A DNA stretch of 49,434 bases from a virus: positions 1 to 49,434 of IMG/VR virus record IMGVR_UViG_3300005529_000011. The stretch is one strand, 5' to 3'. The notes under the pieces were generated by a model. The model had not been told where the DNA came from and searched no databases. It saw only the letters and a list, made by a program, of their open reading frames with translations. The position numbers were made by a program, and so were the translations under genes. Position 1 is the first letter of the stretch. The number at the start of each line of letters is the position of its first letter. Shown here one piece after another: positions 26,101 to 34,107 of this stretch.

Positions 26101-29038
26101 GAAGCCCGAAGCCCACCTCCAGCGCCTGATCGACATCGAAACCGACCGGCAGATGGAGGCGAAGTATGGGTCGTTGGACAAGAACATTCTCGAAGAAGCA
26201 AAGGACCAAGTCCTATCCGAGACACAAGAGGACCTTCTTCACGAAGAAACCCTCGCCCGCGCGACAGAGGCTGGGCTCGAGTTCTCGATTGGGAAGGAAG
26301 AATACAAAGCCGCGCTGAAGGGGTTCTTTGATCGGCAGCTGGTCCGAGATGTGTCGAGTGACCAAGGCTTAGCCGAAGCCGGGCGCGCGGGACGGGCCGC
26401 GGAGATGGCGCTCCTCAAGGGCGACTACGCCGAAGCGTTCCGCCAAAAGCAGCGGCAGTATAACGCGGTGGTGATGGCGAACTACGCGCGGAAGTTTGAG
26501 AAAGAACAAGCGCGGTTTGAGAAGCTCGCGAAGCGGTTCTCATCGCGCGAGGTGCCGGGGGTCGAGCAGGAATATACGAACTGGGTTCATGACATCCTAG
26601 GGCGGACCGGGAACCCGGTGAAGCGCTCCGTCGAGGACCTTGCTGGGGCCATCGACCGGAGCGAACAGAAGACCCTTGCAGACTTCGTTGAGTTCAAAGA
26701 ACTTCATGATATGCGCGAGGTGCCTGTCGCGGAGTTCCTCCAAGACCCCGAGTTCCGCAAGCGGGCCGAGGACCTGACCACCGCGGAGTTTCAAGCCCTT
26801 CATGATTCGATTCGTGCCTTGGCCAAGAACGGCCGCGACGAACTGAAGCTAATCAAGGCCGGTGAGGAGTTCGATCTCAATGAGAAGAAGCGCGAGATGA
26901 TCGCGCAACTTGCTCAGTTCAAGGAGAAACACTATGATGCATCTGGCGGTCGATGGATGGGACCACTTCCTCCTGCTGTGGCACGACCACTCCGGACATA
27001 TTTGGTTTCACACCTCCAACTTGAGTCGATCTTCAACCGTTGGGACCGGGGTGACCCTAGAGGAGTATTCACTCAATTCATTGCTAGAGAACTGGCAACC
27101 GCTGCCAACTCTGAAGCCGCACTAGAGCGCGAGTTCGCGACGAAGCTGCGGGCGGTTGCAGATAAGGCGGACTTGAAAGAGCGGGTGCCGAATGAGTTAT
27201 TCAAGGACCCGCTAGGCGGCGCCTCGATCCAGATGACGAGGAAGAATCTACGGGCGATCCTTCTGAACGTCGGCAACGACTCGAACCTGACCAAGCTCGC
27301 GCGGGGGTATCTCGGCACGGTGGAGAAGGGCGACGTTGGTCGGGCACAGGTAGAAGGCTTCAAGGCTCAGGTGATGCAATGGCTCCATACCCACGCAACG
27401 AAGGAAGACTGGGATTGGGCACAAGGCATCTGGAACACCTTCGCAGATATTAAGAAGCGATCAGATACAATGTATCGGTCTCTGACCGGCGGCGTTGAGC
27501 CCGAGTCGATCCCGGTCCGGGCGATTGAGACTCCGCACGGAACGTATCCCGGCGGGTACTATCCGGTGATCTACCACCCCGTCTGGGAAGGGGCGAGCAA
27601 GAAGTTGATGGGCGGGGACATTCTCGAGCAAGAGAACTACGTCCGCGCGACCACCCCCGCTGGCTACACGAAACAACGCACTGGCTACGCGGCCCCGCTC
27701 TCGCTCGACCTCGACATGATGCCGGTCCGTATGCGGCAGATGCTTCATGACATCGCGTTCCGGCCGAGCGTGATTCAGGCAGGAAAGATTTTCTACGATA
27801 AGGATGTTCGAGCCGCGATCACGAAGCACTATGGGACGGAATACACAAAGATGCTCGTGCCCTATCTTCGGGATGTGGCGAACGCCGCGAATTACCGGAA
27901 CGATGCGCAGCAGGTCTTTACGCGGTTCTCGGAACTCGTCCGCCAGAACATTATTGCGACGCTGATCGGCTTGAACCCCGGCACGGTGCTGAAGCACGGC
28001 CCGACCGCGGCGGTGAACTCGGTGACAGAGGTGGGGTTGGGGAACTTCCTCCGTGCAATGAAGGGGCTTTTCTCGATCAACGAGGGGACCGGCGAGACCA
28101 ACTGGAGCTTCGCGTTGAAGACCTCCGAGGAACTCCAGCGCCGTCATCGGTTCTATCGTGAGACAATGGGCGGCGCGATGGAAGAGATTCAGGGTGAGCG
28201 CTCGCTCCGAGACAATATCATTCGCCTTGGCTCATATCCCGTCGCAATGTCGGACCTGCTCTCCGCGGTGCCGACTTGGATGGCGAAGTATCAGAGCGAA
28301 ATGGGCGAGCATGGGATTCACGGCGATGCGGTCTTTGCTGCGGATCGAGCGGTTCGACGCGCTCATGGGTCGAGCGTTATTACTAACCGGCCACTAGTTA
28401 TGCGGACTGGACCTTTAGGCTCTTGGTTCGCGTCGCTGTATGGCTTCTTCAACCACATTATGAACCGCCAATACGAACTCGCTTGGAAAGCGGGCGACAC
28501 GCTTGACTTAGTCAAGAAAGGGGAGTATAAGAAAGCTATGGCTGAGGTGCCCGGGATCGCGGGGATGTTGTTCTCGTATGTAATCGCACCAGCCATTATC
28601 GAGGAACTTGTGACTCCTTTAGCAAGCGACAAAAAGGAATCATGGGGAATGAAGGCCGCAAAGAGCCTTACCTATACTGTCTCAGCAAGCTGGATTGTGG
28701 TGCGCGAAATCGCTTCTGCGGTTTTGAATGGTCGCGACCCAAGTATGGGCCTCTTGACTACAGCAGCTAAGACCGTGACCGATACAGTCCGCGATCTCGA
28801 GAAAGACAAGCCCTTCTCGAAGCGGAACGCGGGGCGCCTCATCCAGCACTCAGCCACGACCCTTGGCGCGGCGACCGGGCTGGTGAATGCTCAGGTCGGC
28901 AAGTCCGGCCGGTTCATCTACGACTACGCCAACGGCCTCGTCAAGCCCAAGGGTCCGTGGGGGTGGATGGTTGGGCTCCGGTATGGAACCCTCGACAAGC
29001 ACTCGCAGACATTTGATCAATGGATGAAAGGACACTAA
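23168..29038 (+). CDS. Giant internal virion protein with ADP-ribosyltransferase-like domain
   Basis: 1956-aa ejection protein, GTG start overlapping the previous stop. Residues about 400-670 contain the ART-type signature of phage polyvalent proteins: AYHGSPYEFEAFD, GTGEGAQSYGYGHYLAE, and a closing block NTYNYVVFSDKDIQVIER. A second small domain follows (about 700-780; LYVDDMGADKG to GYRVSGARL), then long charged helical regions and a C-terminal conserved part with hydrophobic segments near 1795-1850 (GMLFSYVIAPAIIEELV). It probably forms the inner channel and delivers the ART domain with the DNA to modify host proteins. No lytic transglycosylase motif is seen. Several AT-richer patches (about 24500-25120) suggest inserted modules. 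Confidence 0.82.
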   Translation: MSNTDFDPDDVGPPIDFTSRRAQALVASSVEAEPDKAVRAIQIADALGTSPAAVHENLEQFEDQYKNALSSQIVASNTHLQDYVNSHPLAAKVSNDDYGQLDAVSQSLSKYAGVPGVGYVPEEPNSILKAGVRGFRENFAYEETNEEYNKLALTLASNPVFSNIFVRQATLAGAVALRGSMQLAAGIIGGAAEMIGESYRQAGGNEAQAARLTRDLIQIAQVGLSGQAGLHGVVHPEVHAMVNEAARVAKVVEPYVIAGKEPPIGLHPVIDEFKSQQAKLDAENLSEALRESVKSATRERSPDLFANYIRGITDGEIGISADAVRALYGDKLPTPDDGILGFVPDLAAQLARAEATGGDVKVPLADWLARVEPEVAKELKDHIRARPEGMTVEEAKEPPGIEAYHGSPYEFEAFDTGKIGTGEGAQSYGYGHYLAEHPEVAESYRGNLTHPTRGIGFSDAADEALGWINDAKGDKGKAKELYLENAARNKEEPDPNILEHFKEGSFYKARILRAPEEFLDWDKRLDEQGELGQKILKAIDKDEELKNFFSDATKAEDFRHLTGAGVHQGLEEYAGFARLLDENTPAEFPVKDVAEFLRREGIAGIRYLDQFSRQKRPVEEIKQRLAEAIERKDQKMVEFLQRELEDTSGPNTYNYVVFSDKDIQVIERNGEAVRSLRQAAGLQGIQERKLSLREQDEVAYPQGKDGDKTYAFDFIDEQGTNHGFIAVTEEKGGKRLYVDDMGADKGPRALGPRAMRDVLEQLKERFPNAETLEGYRVSGARLKAGEDAVGKSSLDLTKIKPRAKAPEEPKPGLIQRAKEAIVGKSEDQVAAEAKAQDERTAFDKASAIGMTVEQYKRYQALIEKRAREDAEAAQARAMADQRKRQTAEWKANRAELRPQVKEEVLSRPEVELDEMLREGKVKLAPEGLTPDQALLLKDYVSADGIHAQDLAGLFGDTDSKALVDRVLALQQGRDQAGMKPEAHLQRLIDIETDRQMEAKYGSLDKNILEEAKDQVLSETQEDLLHEETLARATEAGLEFSIGKEEYKAALKGFFDRQLVRDVSSDQGLAEAGRAGRAAEMALLKGDYAEAFRQKQRQYNAVVMANYARKFEKEQARFEKLAKRFSSREVPGVEQEYTNWVHDILGRTGNPVKRSVEDLAGAIDRSEQKTLADFVEFKELHDMREVPVAEFLQDPEFRKRAEDLTTAEFQALHDSIRALAKNGRDELKLIKAGEEFDLNEKKREMIAQLAQFKEKHYDASGGRWMGPLPPAVARPLRTYLVSHLQLESIFNRWDRGDPRGVFTQFIARELATAANSEAALEREFATKLRAVADKADLKERVPNELFKDPLGGASIQMTRKNLRAILLNVGNDSNLTKLARGYLGTVEKGDVGRAQVEGFKAQVMQWLHTHATKEDWDWAQGIWNTFADIKKRSDTMYRSLTGGVEPESIPVRAIETPHGTYPGGYYPVIYHPVWEGASKKLMGGDILEQENYVRATTPAGYTKQRTGYAAPLSLDLDMMPVRMRQMLHDIAFRPSVIQAGKIFYDKDVRAAITKHYGTEYTKMLVPYLRDVANAANYRNDAQQVFTRFSELVRQNIIATLIGLNPGTVLKHGPTAAVNSVTEVGLGNFLRAMKGLFSINEGTGETNWSFALKTSEELQRRHRFYRETMGGAMEEIQGERSLRDNIIRLGSYPVAMSDLLSAVPTWMAKYQSEMGEHGIHGDAVFAADRAVRRAHGSSVITNRPLVMRTGPLGSWFASLYGFFNHIMNRQYELAWKAGDTLDLVKKGEYKKAMAEVPGIAGMLFSYVIAPAIIEELVTPLASDKKESWGMKAAKSLTYTVSASWIVVREIASAVLNGRDPSMGLLTTAAKTVTDTVRDLEKDKPFSKRNAGRLIQHSATTLGAATGLVNAQVGKSGRFIYDYANGLVKPKGPWGWMVGLRYGTLDKHSQTFDQWMKGH

Positions 29039-29040
29039 CC

Positions 29041-29517
29041 ATGTCTCAATGGCCCCACGACGATACTCCGTCCAAGAACGCCTTCTATGGGAATTTCCAT
29101 TCGCCCGGCTGGCAGGACTTGAACCTGACTCACTTCCAGCCGCCGTTCATCATGTACTACTCCAAGCGGGTTATGCGGCATGGGCTGCTGGTGCACCACA
29201 AGATCGTCCCGGCGCTCACGTTGATCTTCCAAGAGATTTGGGAGAAGTGCAACTTCACTCAGGCCGAGGTGGACAAGATCGGTGCGAGCGACTTCGGTGG
29301 CTGCTTCAACATCCGGCCCATCGCCGGGAGTAACAACTGGTCGAACCATAGCTGGGCCTGTGCACTCGACCTGAGCCCCGGCACGAACGGATTCAATACC
29401 GGCCACGGCACACAGAGCAACATCGTCGTGGACGCCTTCAAGCGCCAAGGCTTTCTTTGGGGCGGTGACTATCACGGCCGAACCGACCCGATGCATTTCG
29501 AGGCCGTATCAAGGTAA
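29041..29517 (+). CDS. Endolysin, M15 family D-Ala-D-Ala carboxypeptidase-like
   Basis: 158-aa zinc peptidase beginning MSQWPHDDTPSKNAF (ATG 29041 after AAAGGACACTAACC). The M15/VanY motif is present: SNHSWACALD (residues 101-110, His103 and Asp110 as zinc ligands) and MHFE (His152). It cuts peptide cross-links in peptidoglycan at lysis. It has no signal peptide, so it needs a holin; the next gene is a holin candidate. Confidence 0.88.
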   Translation: MSQWPHDDTPSKNAFYGNFHSPGWQDLNLTHFQPPFIMYYSKRVMRHGLLVHHKIVPALTLIFQEIWEKCNFTQAEVDKIGASDFGGCFNIRPIAGSNNWSNHSWACALDLSPGTNGFNTGHGTQSNIVVDAFKRQGFLWGGDYHGRTDPMHFEAVSR

Positions 29518-29526
29518 GGAGCTTCT

Positions 29527-29700
29527 ATGTACACCACCCTCGACAAAGCCCTCGTCGCCGCAGTTATGGGCGTTCTTGGAATCATTGGCATCGTTTGGAA
29601 GCCGATCAATATCCCACCTGAGACCATCGCGACGATCATTGGTATCCTCACGCCGTTGCTCGTCTACGTATGGCCGAACGCGCCAAAGGATTCAGCGTAA
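29527..29700 (+). CDS. Holin candidate (57 aa, two membrane helices)
   Basis: 57-aa protein beginning MYTTLDKALVAAVMG, with AAGGAGCTTCT before the ATG. Two hydrophobic segments (about residues 9-24 and 34-49, the second holding IIGILTPLLVYVWPN) are separated by a short Pro/Asn turn, the layout of a small class II holin. It lies directly after the endolysin and ends in TAATG overlap with the next gene. Confidence 0.72.
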   Translation: MYTTLDKALVAAVMGVLGIIGIVWKPINIPPETIATIIGILTPLLVYVWPNAPKDSA

Positions 29701-29924
29701 TGTTCACTTGGGCTAAGATCGCGTTGTTAGCGCTTCAAGTCGCCGACATGCTTGTCACCTTGGCCCGCAGTAAGCAACAAATGGATGCGGGGGCGGATCG
29801 AGAGATCGCTAAGGCCTCCGCATCCATCTTGGCTAAAACTCAGGCGGCGAAGGAAGTCATGGTAGAGGTGATGGGGATGAAGGACGATGAAGTGGACAAA
29901 GCGCTGAAAGGACTTGAGCCGTGA
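29700..29924 (+). CDS. Small membrane-anchored coiled-coil protein (74 aa)
   Basis: 74 aa with one N-terminal hydrophobic segment (FTWAKIALLALQVADMLVTLA), then a charged helix ending KALKGLEP. This is the type found in phage lysis cassettes; it may help the holin or act in a spanin complex. TAATG and ATGA overlaps on both sides. Confidence 0.6.
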   Translation: MFTWAKIALLALQVADMLVTLARSKQQMDAGADREIAKASASILAKTQAAKEVMVEVMGMKDDEVDKALKGLEP

Positions 29925-30106
29925 TTTGCATAGGCCTCGTGTTCGTATATTGCTTTGCTACCGCCCCTCAACAGATCGACTCCTTCTGCCAAGTCTACCA
30001 GCCGGTGGTTCAGGCGAAGGGCGATGGATCGATTCAAGGCACTCAAGGCGCCAAGCGAAGGATACTCGCTAATGAACTTACCTATCGTCGAGTTTGTCAA
30101 AAGTAG
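29921..30106 (+). CDS. Small Cys-containing protein, possible outer spanin-like (61 aa)
   Basis: 61 aa with GTG start: hydrophobic start MICIGLVFVYCF, then QIDSFCQVYQPVV and a C-terminal Cys. The SFCQVYQP pattern recurs in short phage proteins nested with Rz-type genes. It overlaps the 116-aa protein by 35 bp in another frame, as Rz1 overlaps Rz. No clear lipobox, so the assignment is tentative. Confidence 0.5.
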   Translation: MICIGLVFVYCFATAPQQIDSFCQVYQPVVQAKGDGSIQGTQGAKRRILANELTYRRVCQK

Positions 30107-30422
30107 TTGGGCGAAGATCGCGGCGGTACTAGGGGCCGCTACGGCTATCGCCGCCGCTTGGCCGATGGTGAAGCCCTACACACCGGTGGTCTACTACTGG
30201 CTCCAAAAGGAGCTAACGCCGATTAGCGAGACGTGTATTGAAACGGCGCTGATCGTGAATGATTACCAACAGCAGCGCTTGCAGCAGAGTATTGGAAGGC
30301 TTAACGCGGTCCTCAAGGACAACGACGACCCTAACCTGCGCGCCGCGCGAGAGCAAGTCGAGCGTGATCTTATGGCCCTACAGGTGAAGAGTAAGAAGCT
30401 TCACGGAGTGGCTCCACAGTGA
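30072..30422 (+). CDS. Inner-membrane spanin-like protein (116 aa)
   Basis: 116 aa beginning MNLPIVEFVKSSWAKI, with an N-terminal membrane helix (IAAVLGAATAIAAAWPMV) and a long charged helix (residues 60-110), the layout of an i-spanin. ATG 30072 has AAGGAT about 10 bases upstream; ATG 30024 is an alternative. It overlaps the previous small gene. Confidence 0.55.
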   Translation: MNLPIVEFVKSSWAKIAAVLGAATAIAAAWPMVKPYTPVVYYWLQKELTPISETCIETALIVNDYQQQRLQQSIGRLNAVLKDNDDPNLRAAREQVERDLMALQVKSKKLHGVAPQ

Positions 30423-30622
30423 CCAAGCACGAAGAGGATCAAGACCCATGGACTCAGCACGAGTTAGACCTACTTCACGAAATGGTCCGCGACTACGACC
30501 GCGCAAAGTGGTTGAAGGGACAAGCGAAATGGTGGGCGATCTGGATACTTGGGCTCCCAGCCGCTGTCCTTACAATCTGGGAACCACTTGTCCGCTTATG
30601 GAAGTTGTTGAAGGGGGTATGA
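30419..30622 (+). CDS. Small membrane protein (67 aa), lysis region
   Basis: 67 aa with GTG start: acidic helix MTKHEEDQDPWTQHELDLL, then WLKGQAKWWAIWILGLPAAV and a basic tail (LVRLWKLLKGV). One C-terminal membrane helix. This arrangement is frequent in phage holin/antiholin-type proteins. ATGA overlaps on both sides. Confidence 0.55.
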   Translation: MTKHEEDQDPWTQHELDLLHEMVRDYDRAKWLKGQAKWWAIWILGLPAAVLTIWEPLVRLWKLLKGV

Positions 30623-30714
30623 AGGCGAAGGTGTTTTATCAGGTCGTATCACACGGAACGGCCATAGCAATAGGATTGTCCCTTGCTATGGCCGTTAGGT
30701 GGTGGTTAGCGTGA
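30619..30714 (+). CDS. Tiny membrane protein (31 aa), last late gene
   Basis: 31 aa (MKAKVFYQVVSHGTAIAIG, ending MAVRWWLA) starting at an ATGA overlap with AAGGGGGT upstream. One membrane helix. It is the last rightward gene, and its end overlaps the end of the opposing CHAP-like gene by 9 bp. Confidence 0.45.
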   Translation: MKAKVFYQVVSHGTAIAIGLSLAMAVRWWLA

Positions 30715-31209
30715 GGCGTAGCGAGGGCGGTGGGGGTCTACGACCGGAAGGCCGCGAATTGACCGGGTGTGGCGCCAAGTAAGGCCACGTCCCCCATTCG
30801 GATCATAGAGTACCGCGTTGCCGTTTGAGTCAACCGACTCGATGTAAGCAACGTGGTGATTCCAAACAACAACCATGCCGGGACCCGCGGTGGTTCGCGC
30901 GAAGCGAAGCCACGCAGAGGCGGGCCATAGATCCCGACGAGGTTCGCCAAATACCTTAACCGCTACTCCGCAACCGCAGAATAGACGACGTGGGCATCCA
31001 GCTGGGTGAGGGAGGACTGTACCGTCGTAGGCATAGGTCCTGCCTGTGCGAGTTACGACTTGCGTCTCGCCACCATAGGGCGAGCAGTTAGGGTTGGCGT
31101 AGCAGTTGGTTGTTTCCTGATTCGAGCGATGGCTATGGCGAGGTGTGGCGTTAGCAATCGTGGACGTTGCTAACATCACCGCGAACGTCATGGTCAGGGC
31201 TTTGATCAC
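30706..31209 (-). CDS. Secreted CHAP-like (NlpC/P60-type) protein
   Basis: 167-aa protein with GTG start (GGAG 8 bases upstream) and a Sec signal peptide (MIKALTMTFAVMLATSTIANA). The mature part has CGCG (Cys78/Cys80), a helix ending WLRFARTTAGPG, VVVWNHHVAYIE (His118/119) and a late Asp/Asn pair, the Cys-His arrangement of CHAP/NlpC-type amidases. Proteins of this design are common as secreted proteins in Hyphomicrobiales. It lies leftward at the end of the replication genes, convergent with the lysis genes, behind its own sigma70-like promoter, so it can be made independently, like a moron. Confidence 0.68.
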   Translation of the reverse strand: MIKALTMTFAVMLATSTIANATPRHSHRSNQETTNCYANPNCSPYGGETQVVTRTGRTYAYDGTVLPHPAGCPRRLFCGCGVAVKVFGEPRRDLWPASAWLRFARTTAGPGMVVVWNHHVAYIESVDSNGNAVLYDPNGGRGLTWRHTRSIRGLPVVDPHRPRYASR

Positions 31210-31241
31210 GCAGAGTCTCCAAGGTTGTTGACGATGGGGGT

Positions 31242-31270
31242 AGTATGACAGAAAGCGAAGCGGATGTCAA
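31242..31270 (-). promoter_or_regulatory. Sigma70-like promoter for the CHAP-like gene
   Basis: On the minus strand TTGACA (31270-31265) is followed after 17 bp by CATACT (31247-31242). The -35 is perfect and the -10 matches 4 of 6. The -35 overlaps the stop of the helicase gene. Start codon of the CHAP-like gene is 33 bp beyond the -10. Confidence 0.65.
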
Positions 31271-32499
31271 TCCCGCGCTTCTACCACAGCCTGCCAAAGC
31301 TTCTGGCCGGTTGCGTTGTCGATGCCGATTGTGCGAAGTTGGCCGCTGCGCTCCATCACTTCAATGACTCGCATCACGCTATGAGCCGGGACCCGCTCTT
31401 GTGCGAAGCGGACGATCTTATGCTCAAGTACCCCGGCTCGCTTGAGGTCGGAGGAAAGGACGTAGTGGAAGATTTCATCCATGGCCTTCGCATCCGCGCC
31501 AGTCCCGCCAGCTTTGAAGATTTCGGGCATTACCTCCTCCGCCTCTAGAAGCCAGCCCATCGCACGATTGAAGACTTCCTTGGTGAGTAGGAGTTGGTTT
31601 CCCACATCCACCGCTGCGACCATAGAGAGCTTGAGTAGATGCGCGAGTCGGCGGGTGTTGTAGTGGAGGAGCTTGGGGTGATTCGGGACTGGTCCTTGAC
31701 CGACCTTGCGCCAGTTGTTGATCGCGGCTCGGTAGTCCTCAGTCGCGGAGAATTGTCCGATAAGAGAGTTGATAATAGCAAGATCGTGCACCATGTCGCT
31801 AGGAGCGTCTCGAGACGTGTGGGCGAAGAAGTCATCGGAGATTATCCTTTGGTCCGAGAAGACCATGATGACACGGGAGGTGAAGCCTTGGTCCCATGCG
31901 TTCTCGGGCATGAACTTGATTAAGTTCGATGGCGTAGTTCCTGAAAGAATTGATAGTTGAGGGTGTTTGATAAGGATGCGTAGATCGTTCCCGCGCCGTC
32001 TCTGTGAATATGGTGCCGTAACGTCATAGAAAGTAGTGAGTCCGCCAATAATCTCGTCGTCAAATTTGTGCATGAAGGCGCTGAGTTCGTCGGCGCAGAT
32101 GAGCATGCTGTTGTACTCAAGAGGCGGGTTCGGCAGGTTGATAATGGTCCGCTTCGCATCGACAAGGGCATCTACCATGCTCGCCATAGACATTGAAGTG
32201 GGGGCAAGATGTGGTTCAGGCAAACCACGATAGAACTTAGCCGCCGACATAATCGTTCTAGTCTTACCAACGCCCGGATGGCCCACCAAAAAGATATACA
32301 AGTTTGGGTATAGTGGAGCGGAGGTTTGTAGCCAGACCTTCTGCTCAAGCGTAGCGCCGATAATGCCAATGGCAGCCCACTTGCGAAAGATAGCGGCGCT
32401 TTCCAGATTGCTTGCATATTCAACGAAGCTTTCGATCCAAGATTGACACTTTCGGCGACCGGCGCCGTTCATCGTGCCCGGTGTAGTCTTTGAGGCCAT
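31267..32499 (-). CDS. Replicative helicase-like ATPase (DUF3987-like)
   Basis: 410-aa P-loop ATPase with Walker A GHPGVGKT (residues 73-80), Walker B SMLICADELS (131-140), and a sensor-type region (LSILSGTTPSNL). The sequence resembles DUF3987/primase-associated helicase ATPases of phages and plasmids. A C-terminal winged-helix-like part (EIFHYVLSS onwards) could bind DNA. It would unwind the template for the polymerase encoded just before it (80-bp overlap). ATG 32499 has AAAGGA 9 bases upstream. No primase domain is present in this protein. Confidence 0.75.
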   Translation of the reverse strand: MASKTTPGTMNGAGRRKCQSWIESFVEYASNLESAAIFRKWAAIGIIGATLEQKVWLQTSAPLYPNLYIFLVGHPGVGKTRTIMSAAKFYRGLPEPHLAPTSMSMASMVDALVDAKRTIINLPNPPLEYNSMLICADELSAFMHKFDDEIIGGLTTFYDVTAPYSQRRRGNDLRILIKHPQLSILSGTTPSNLIKFMPENAWDQGFTSRVIMVFSDQRIISDDFFAHTSRDAPSDMVHDLAIINSLIGQFSATEDYRAAINNWRKVGQGPVPNHPKLLHYNTRRLAHLLKLSMVAAVDVGNQLLLTKEVFNRAMGWLLEAEEVMPEIFKAGGTGADAKAMDEIFHYVLSSDLKRAGVLEHKIVRFAQERVPAHSVMRVIEVMERSGQLRTIGIDNATGQKLWQAVVEARD

Positions 32500-33910
32500 C
32501 CACGTTTTCCTTTGAATAATCGCCGCGGTTCCAGCCGACTTTGCAATCGTAGGGGATTAGAAGGGTTCGGTCGTGTTTGAGTTGGATGGGGACTTTGAGT
32601 TGGGAAAGGATGCGGGGGATGATGGTGTCTTCTTGGGCTTCGGGGTATTGGATGGTGATGGCGTCGTGATCTTGCATGAGGAGGACGGCGTCGCGGGCGC
32701 GCCACACGTTGAGCATTGCGGTGTTTACGATGTCGGCCAAGCTACATTGCGGATCATATGCAATAGCTTCTCGTAGGGTTGCGTCGTCGTTGCGCCTTCC
32801 CCAGAACTGTCTCTTGCGGCCAGTAAGGGAGATTAAGGTTCCGGTCTTGCGAAGCTGAGAGTCTACATACTCCTGCCAACGTAGGTGCGCCGGGAACGCT
32901 TTGAAGTATTTCGGCTGGAAGTCTTCGACGACCGTGATCGGGAGTTTGGCTTGTTGAGAAAGAGTTGCAGCCTTACCACCATAGTTGCTTCCATGACCAA
33001 GTTTCTTGCACATAAAGCGGTAAGTGTAGTGTCGATAATAGGGTTGCTCTGCAACATTCTTATCGAACTTGAGGTCTCCAGTAGGCGACCAATCAAGTCC
33101 CGGCCAACATATTCTTGCAGTTGCTGTATGAGGGTCCCCAGATTCACAGGCTTCGAGGTATCGTCCGTCATGAAACAAGTTCCATTCTATTGCTCCTACG
33201 ATAAAGCTCTCCCCCGACTTCGCATCAAACTTCGCCATCTTCATTCCGGGGTCGGCGATGAAGATGCTACGCAGCGACTCCTCGACGTTCTGAAGATTTC
33301 CGCCGGTGCCGAACTCGCTGAAGCTGGAGGAGAACCGGCCCGTCGATGTGCCCGCGATGTTGTACGAGGTGCGGATGCGCCCGTCGGGATCGATCTCGGT
33401 CTTTAGCATCGCGATTTTCTTTCCGAGGTCGCGCATAGTGGTGATATGTCGCACGATCTGCCTCGCGATGATATATTGCTCCATCTTCTCCAGCGCGTCG
33501 CGGTTGGTGGTGGGCTTGCCGCCACGGCGGATTGGTGGGATCATCAATCGATCGTAGAAGAGGGTCCGGAGGTCGGGCGGGCTGCGCCAGTTGAAGTGCG
33601 GCATGCCAACGCCTTCGAGTACAATTCTCTCCAGCTGCGCCTCAAGACGCTCGATCTTGTTGAAGTAGTCGTCGATGACCTCAGCCTTTCGTTGCTGATC
33701 AACCAAGATGCCCCGCAAGCGCATCTCCAGTGCAGGCCCTTGTAGATCGCGGCTGAAGCGATATGTGGCGGCGGTATGATCGTCGAGTTGAGGAAGTAGA
33801 GCATCGAGAACCTCCGCGGTGACGCAGCAATCGAGGCCGTTGTAGACCTGCTCGCGCTCGAAAGGGGAGAGCGATTCCGGGGCGGTGGAGTCGGTGGGGA
33901 TGATTTTCAT
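32420..33910 (-). CDS. DNA polymerase family A, polymerase part with ExoIII motif
   Basis: 496-aa protein. It begins with the last exonuclease motif (YNGLD, residues 23-27), then thumb-like helices, TSTGR (188-192), motif A (KFDAKSGESF, Asp229), motif B (RFMCKKLGHGSNYG, 298-311) and motif C (QDHDAIT, Asp416). The usual HDE of motif C is HDA. The polymerase is complete, but the upstream half of its 3'-5' exonuclease domain is in the separate UDG-exonuclease gene, with a 66-aa gene in between. All three are joined by ATGA overlaps. Confidence 0.9.
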   Translation of the reverse strand: MKIIPTDSTAPESLSPFEREQVYNGLDCCVTAEVLDALLPQLDDHTAATYRFSRDLQGPALEMRLRGILVDQQRKAEVIDDYFNKIERLEAQLERIVLEGVGMPHFNWRSPPDLRTLFYDRLMIPPIRRGGKPTTNRDALEKMEQYIIARQIVRHITTMRDLGKKIAMLKTEIDPDGRIRTSYNIAGTSTGRFSSSFSEFGTGGNLQNVEESLRSIFIADPGMKMAKFDAKSGESFIVGAIEWNLFHDGRYLEACESGDPHTATARICWPGLDWSPTGDLKFDKNVAEQPYYRHYTYRFMCKKLGHGSNYGGKAATLSQQAKLPITVVEDFQPKYFKAFPAHLRWQEYVDSQLRKTGTLISLTGRKRQFWGRRNDDATLREAIAYDPQCSLADIVNTAMLNVWRARDAVLLMQDHDAITIQYPEAQEDTIIPRILSQLKVPIQLKHDRTLLIPYDCKVGWNRGDYSKENVDGLKDYTGHDERRRSPKVSILDRKLR

Positions 33911-34107
33911 TCGTCGTCTTCGACGACCTTTGGGATGAATAGAGAGGCGTAGTATTCAACGCCATCATAGATCACAAGGCCCAAGTCTTGGAACTTGCCT
34001 TCGATGAGACCGTAGGGTGGAACGCCCTGTTGCTGCTCACTCTCAATGCGAAACTCAACACCTTTGAGATCGACTAGAACTTTTTCAGTAAGTGCGAGTG
34101 TGGTCAT
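33907..34107 (-). CDS. Hypothetical protein (66 aa) lying between the two polymerase parts
   Basis: 66-aa protein beginning MTTLALTEKVLVDLKGVEF, linked by ATGA overlaps to the UDG-exonuclease gene before it and the polymerase gene after it. The composition is that of a small folded beta-rich protein (VEFRIESEQQQGV, GLVIYDGVEYYASLF) with an acidic end (VVEDDE). It is not an intron-type endonuclease. It may bridge the two polymerase parts; no family recognised. Confidence 0.65.
   Translation of the reverse strand: MTTLALTEKVLVDLKGVEFRIESEQQQGVPPYGLIEGKFQDLGLVIYDGVEYYASLFIPKVVEDDE

Noticed and set aside
33907-34107. Group I intron or intein in the polymerase gene
   Set aside because: The gap is only about 200 bp, fully coding, with ATGA overlaps at both ends, and shows no homing endonuclease or intein block.
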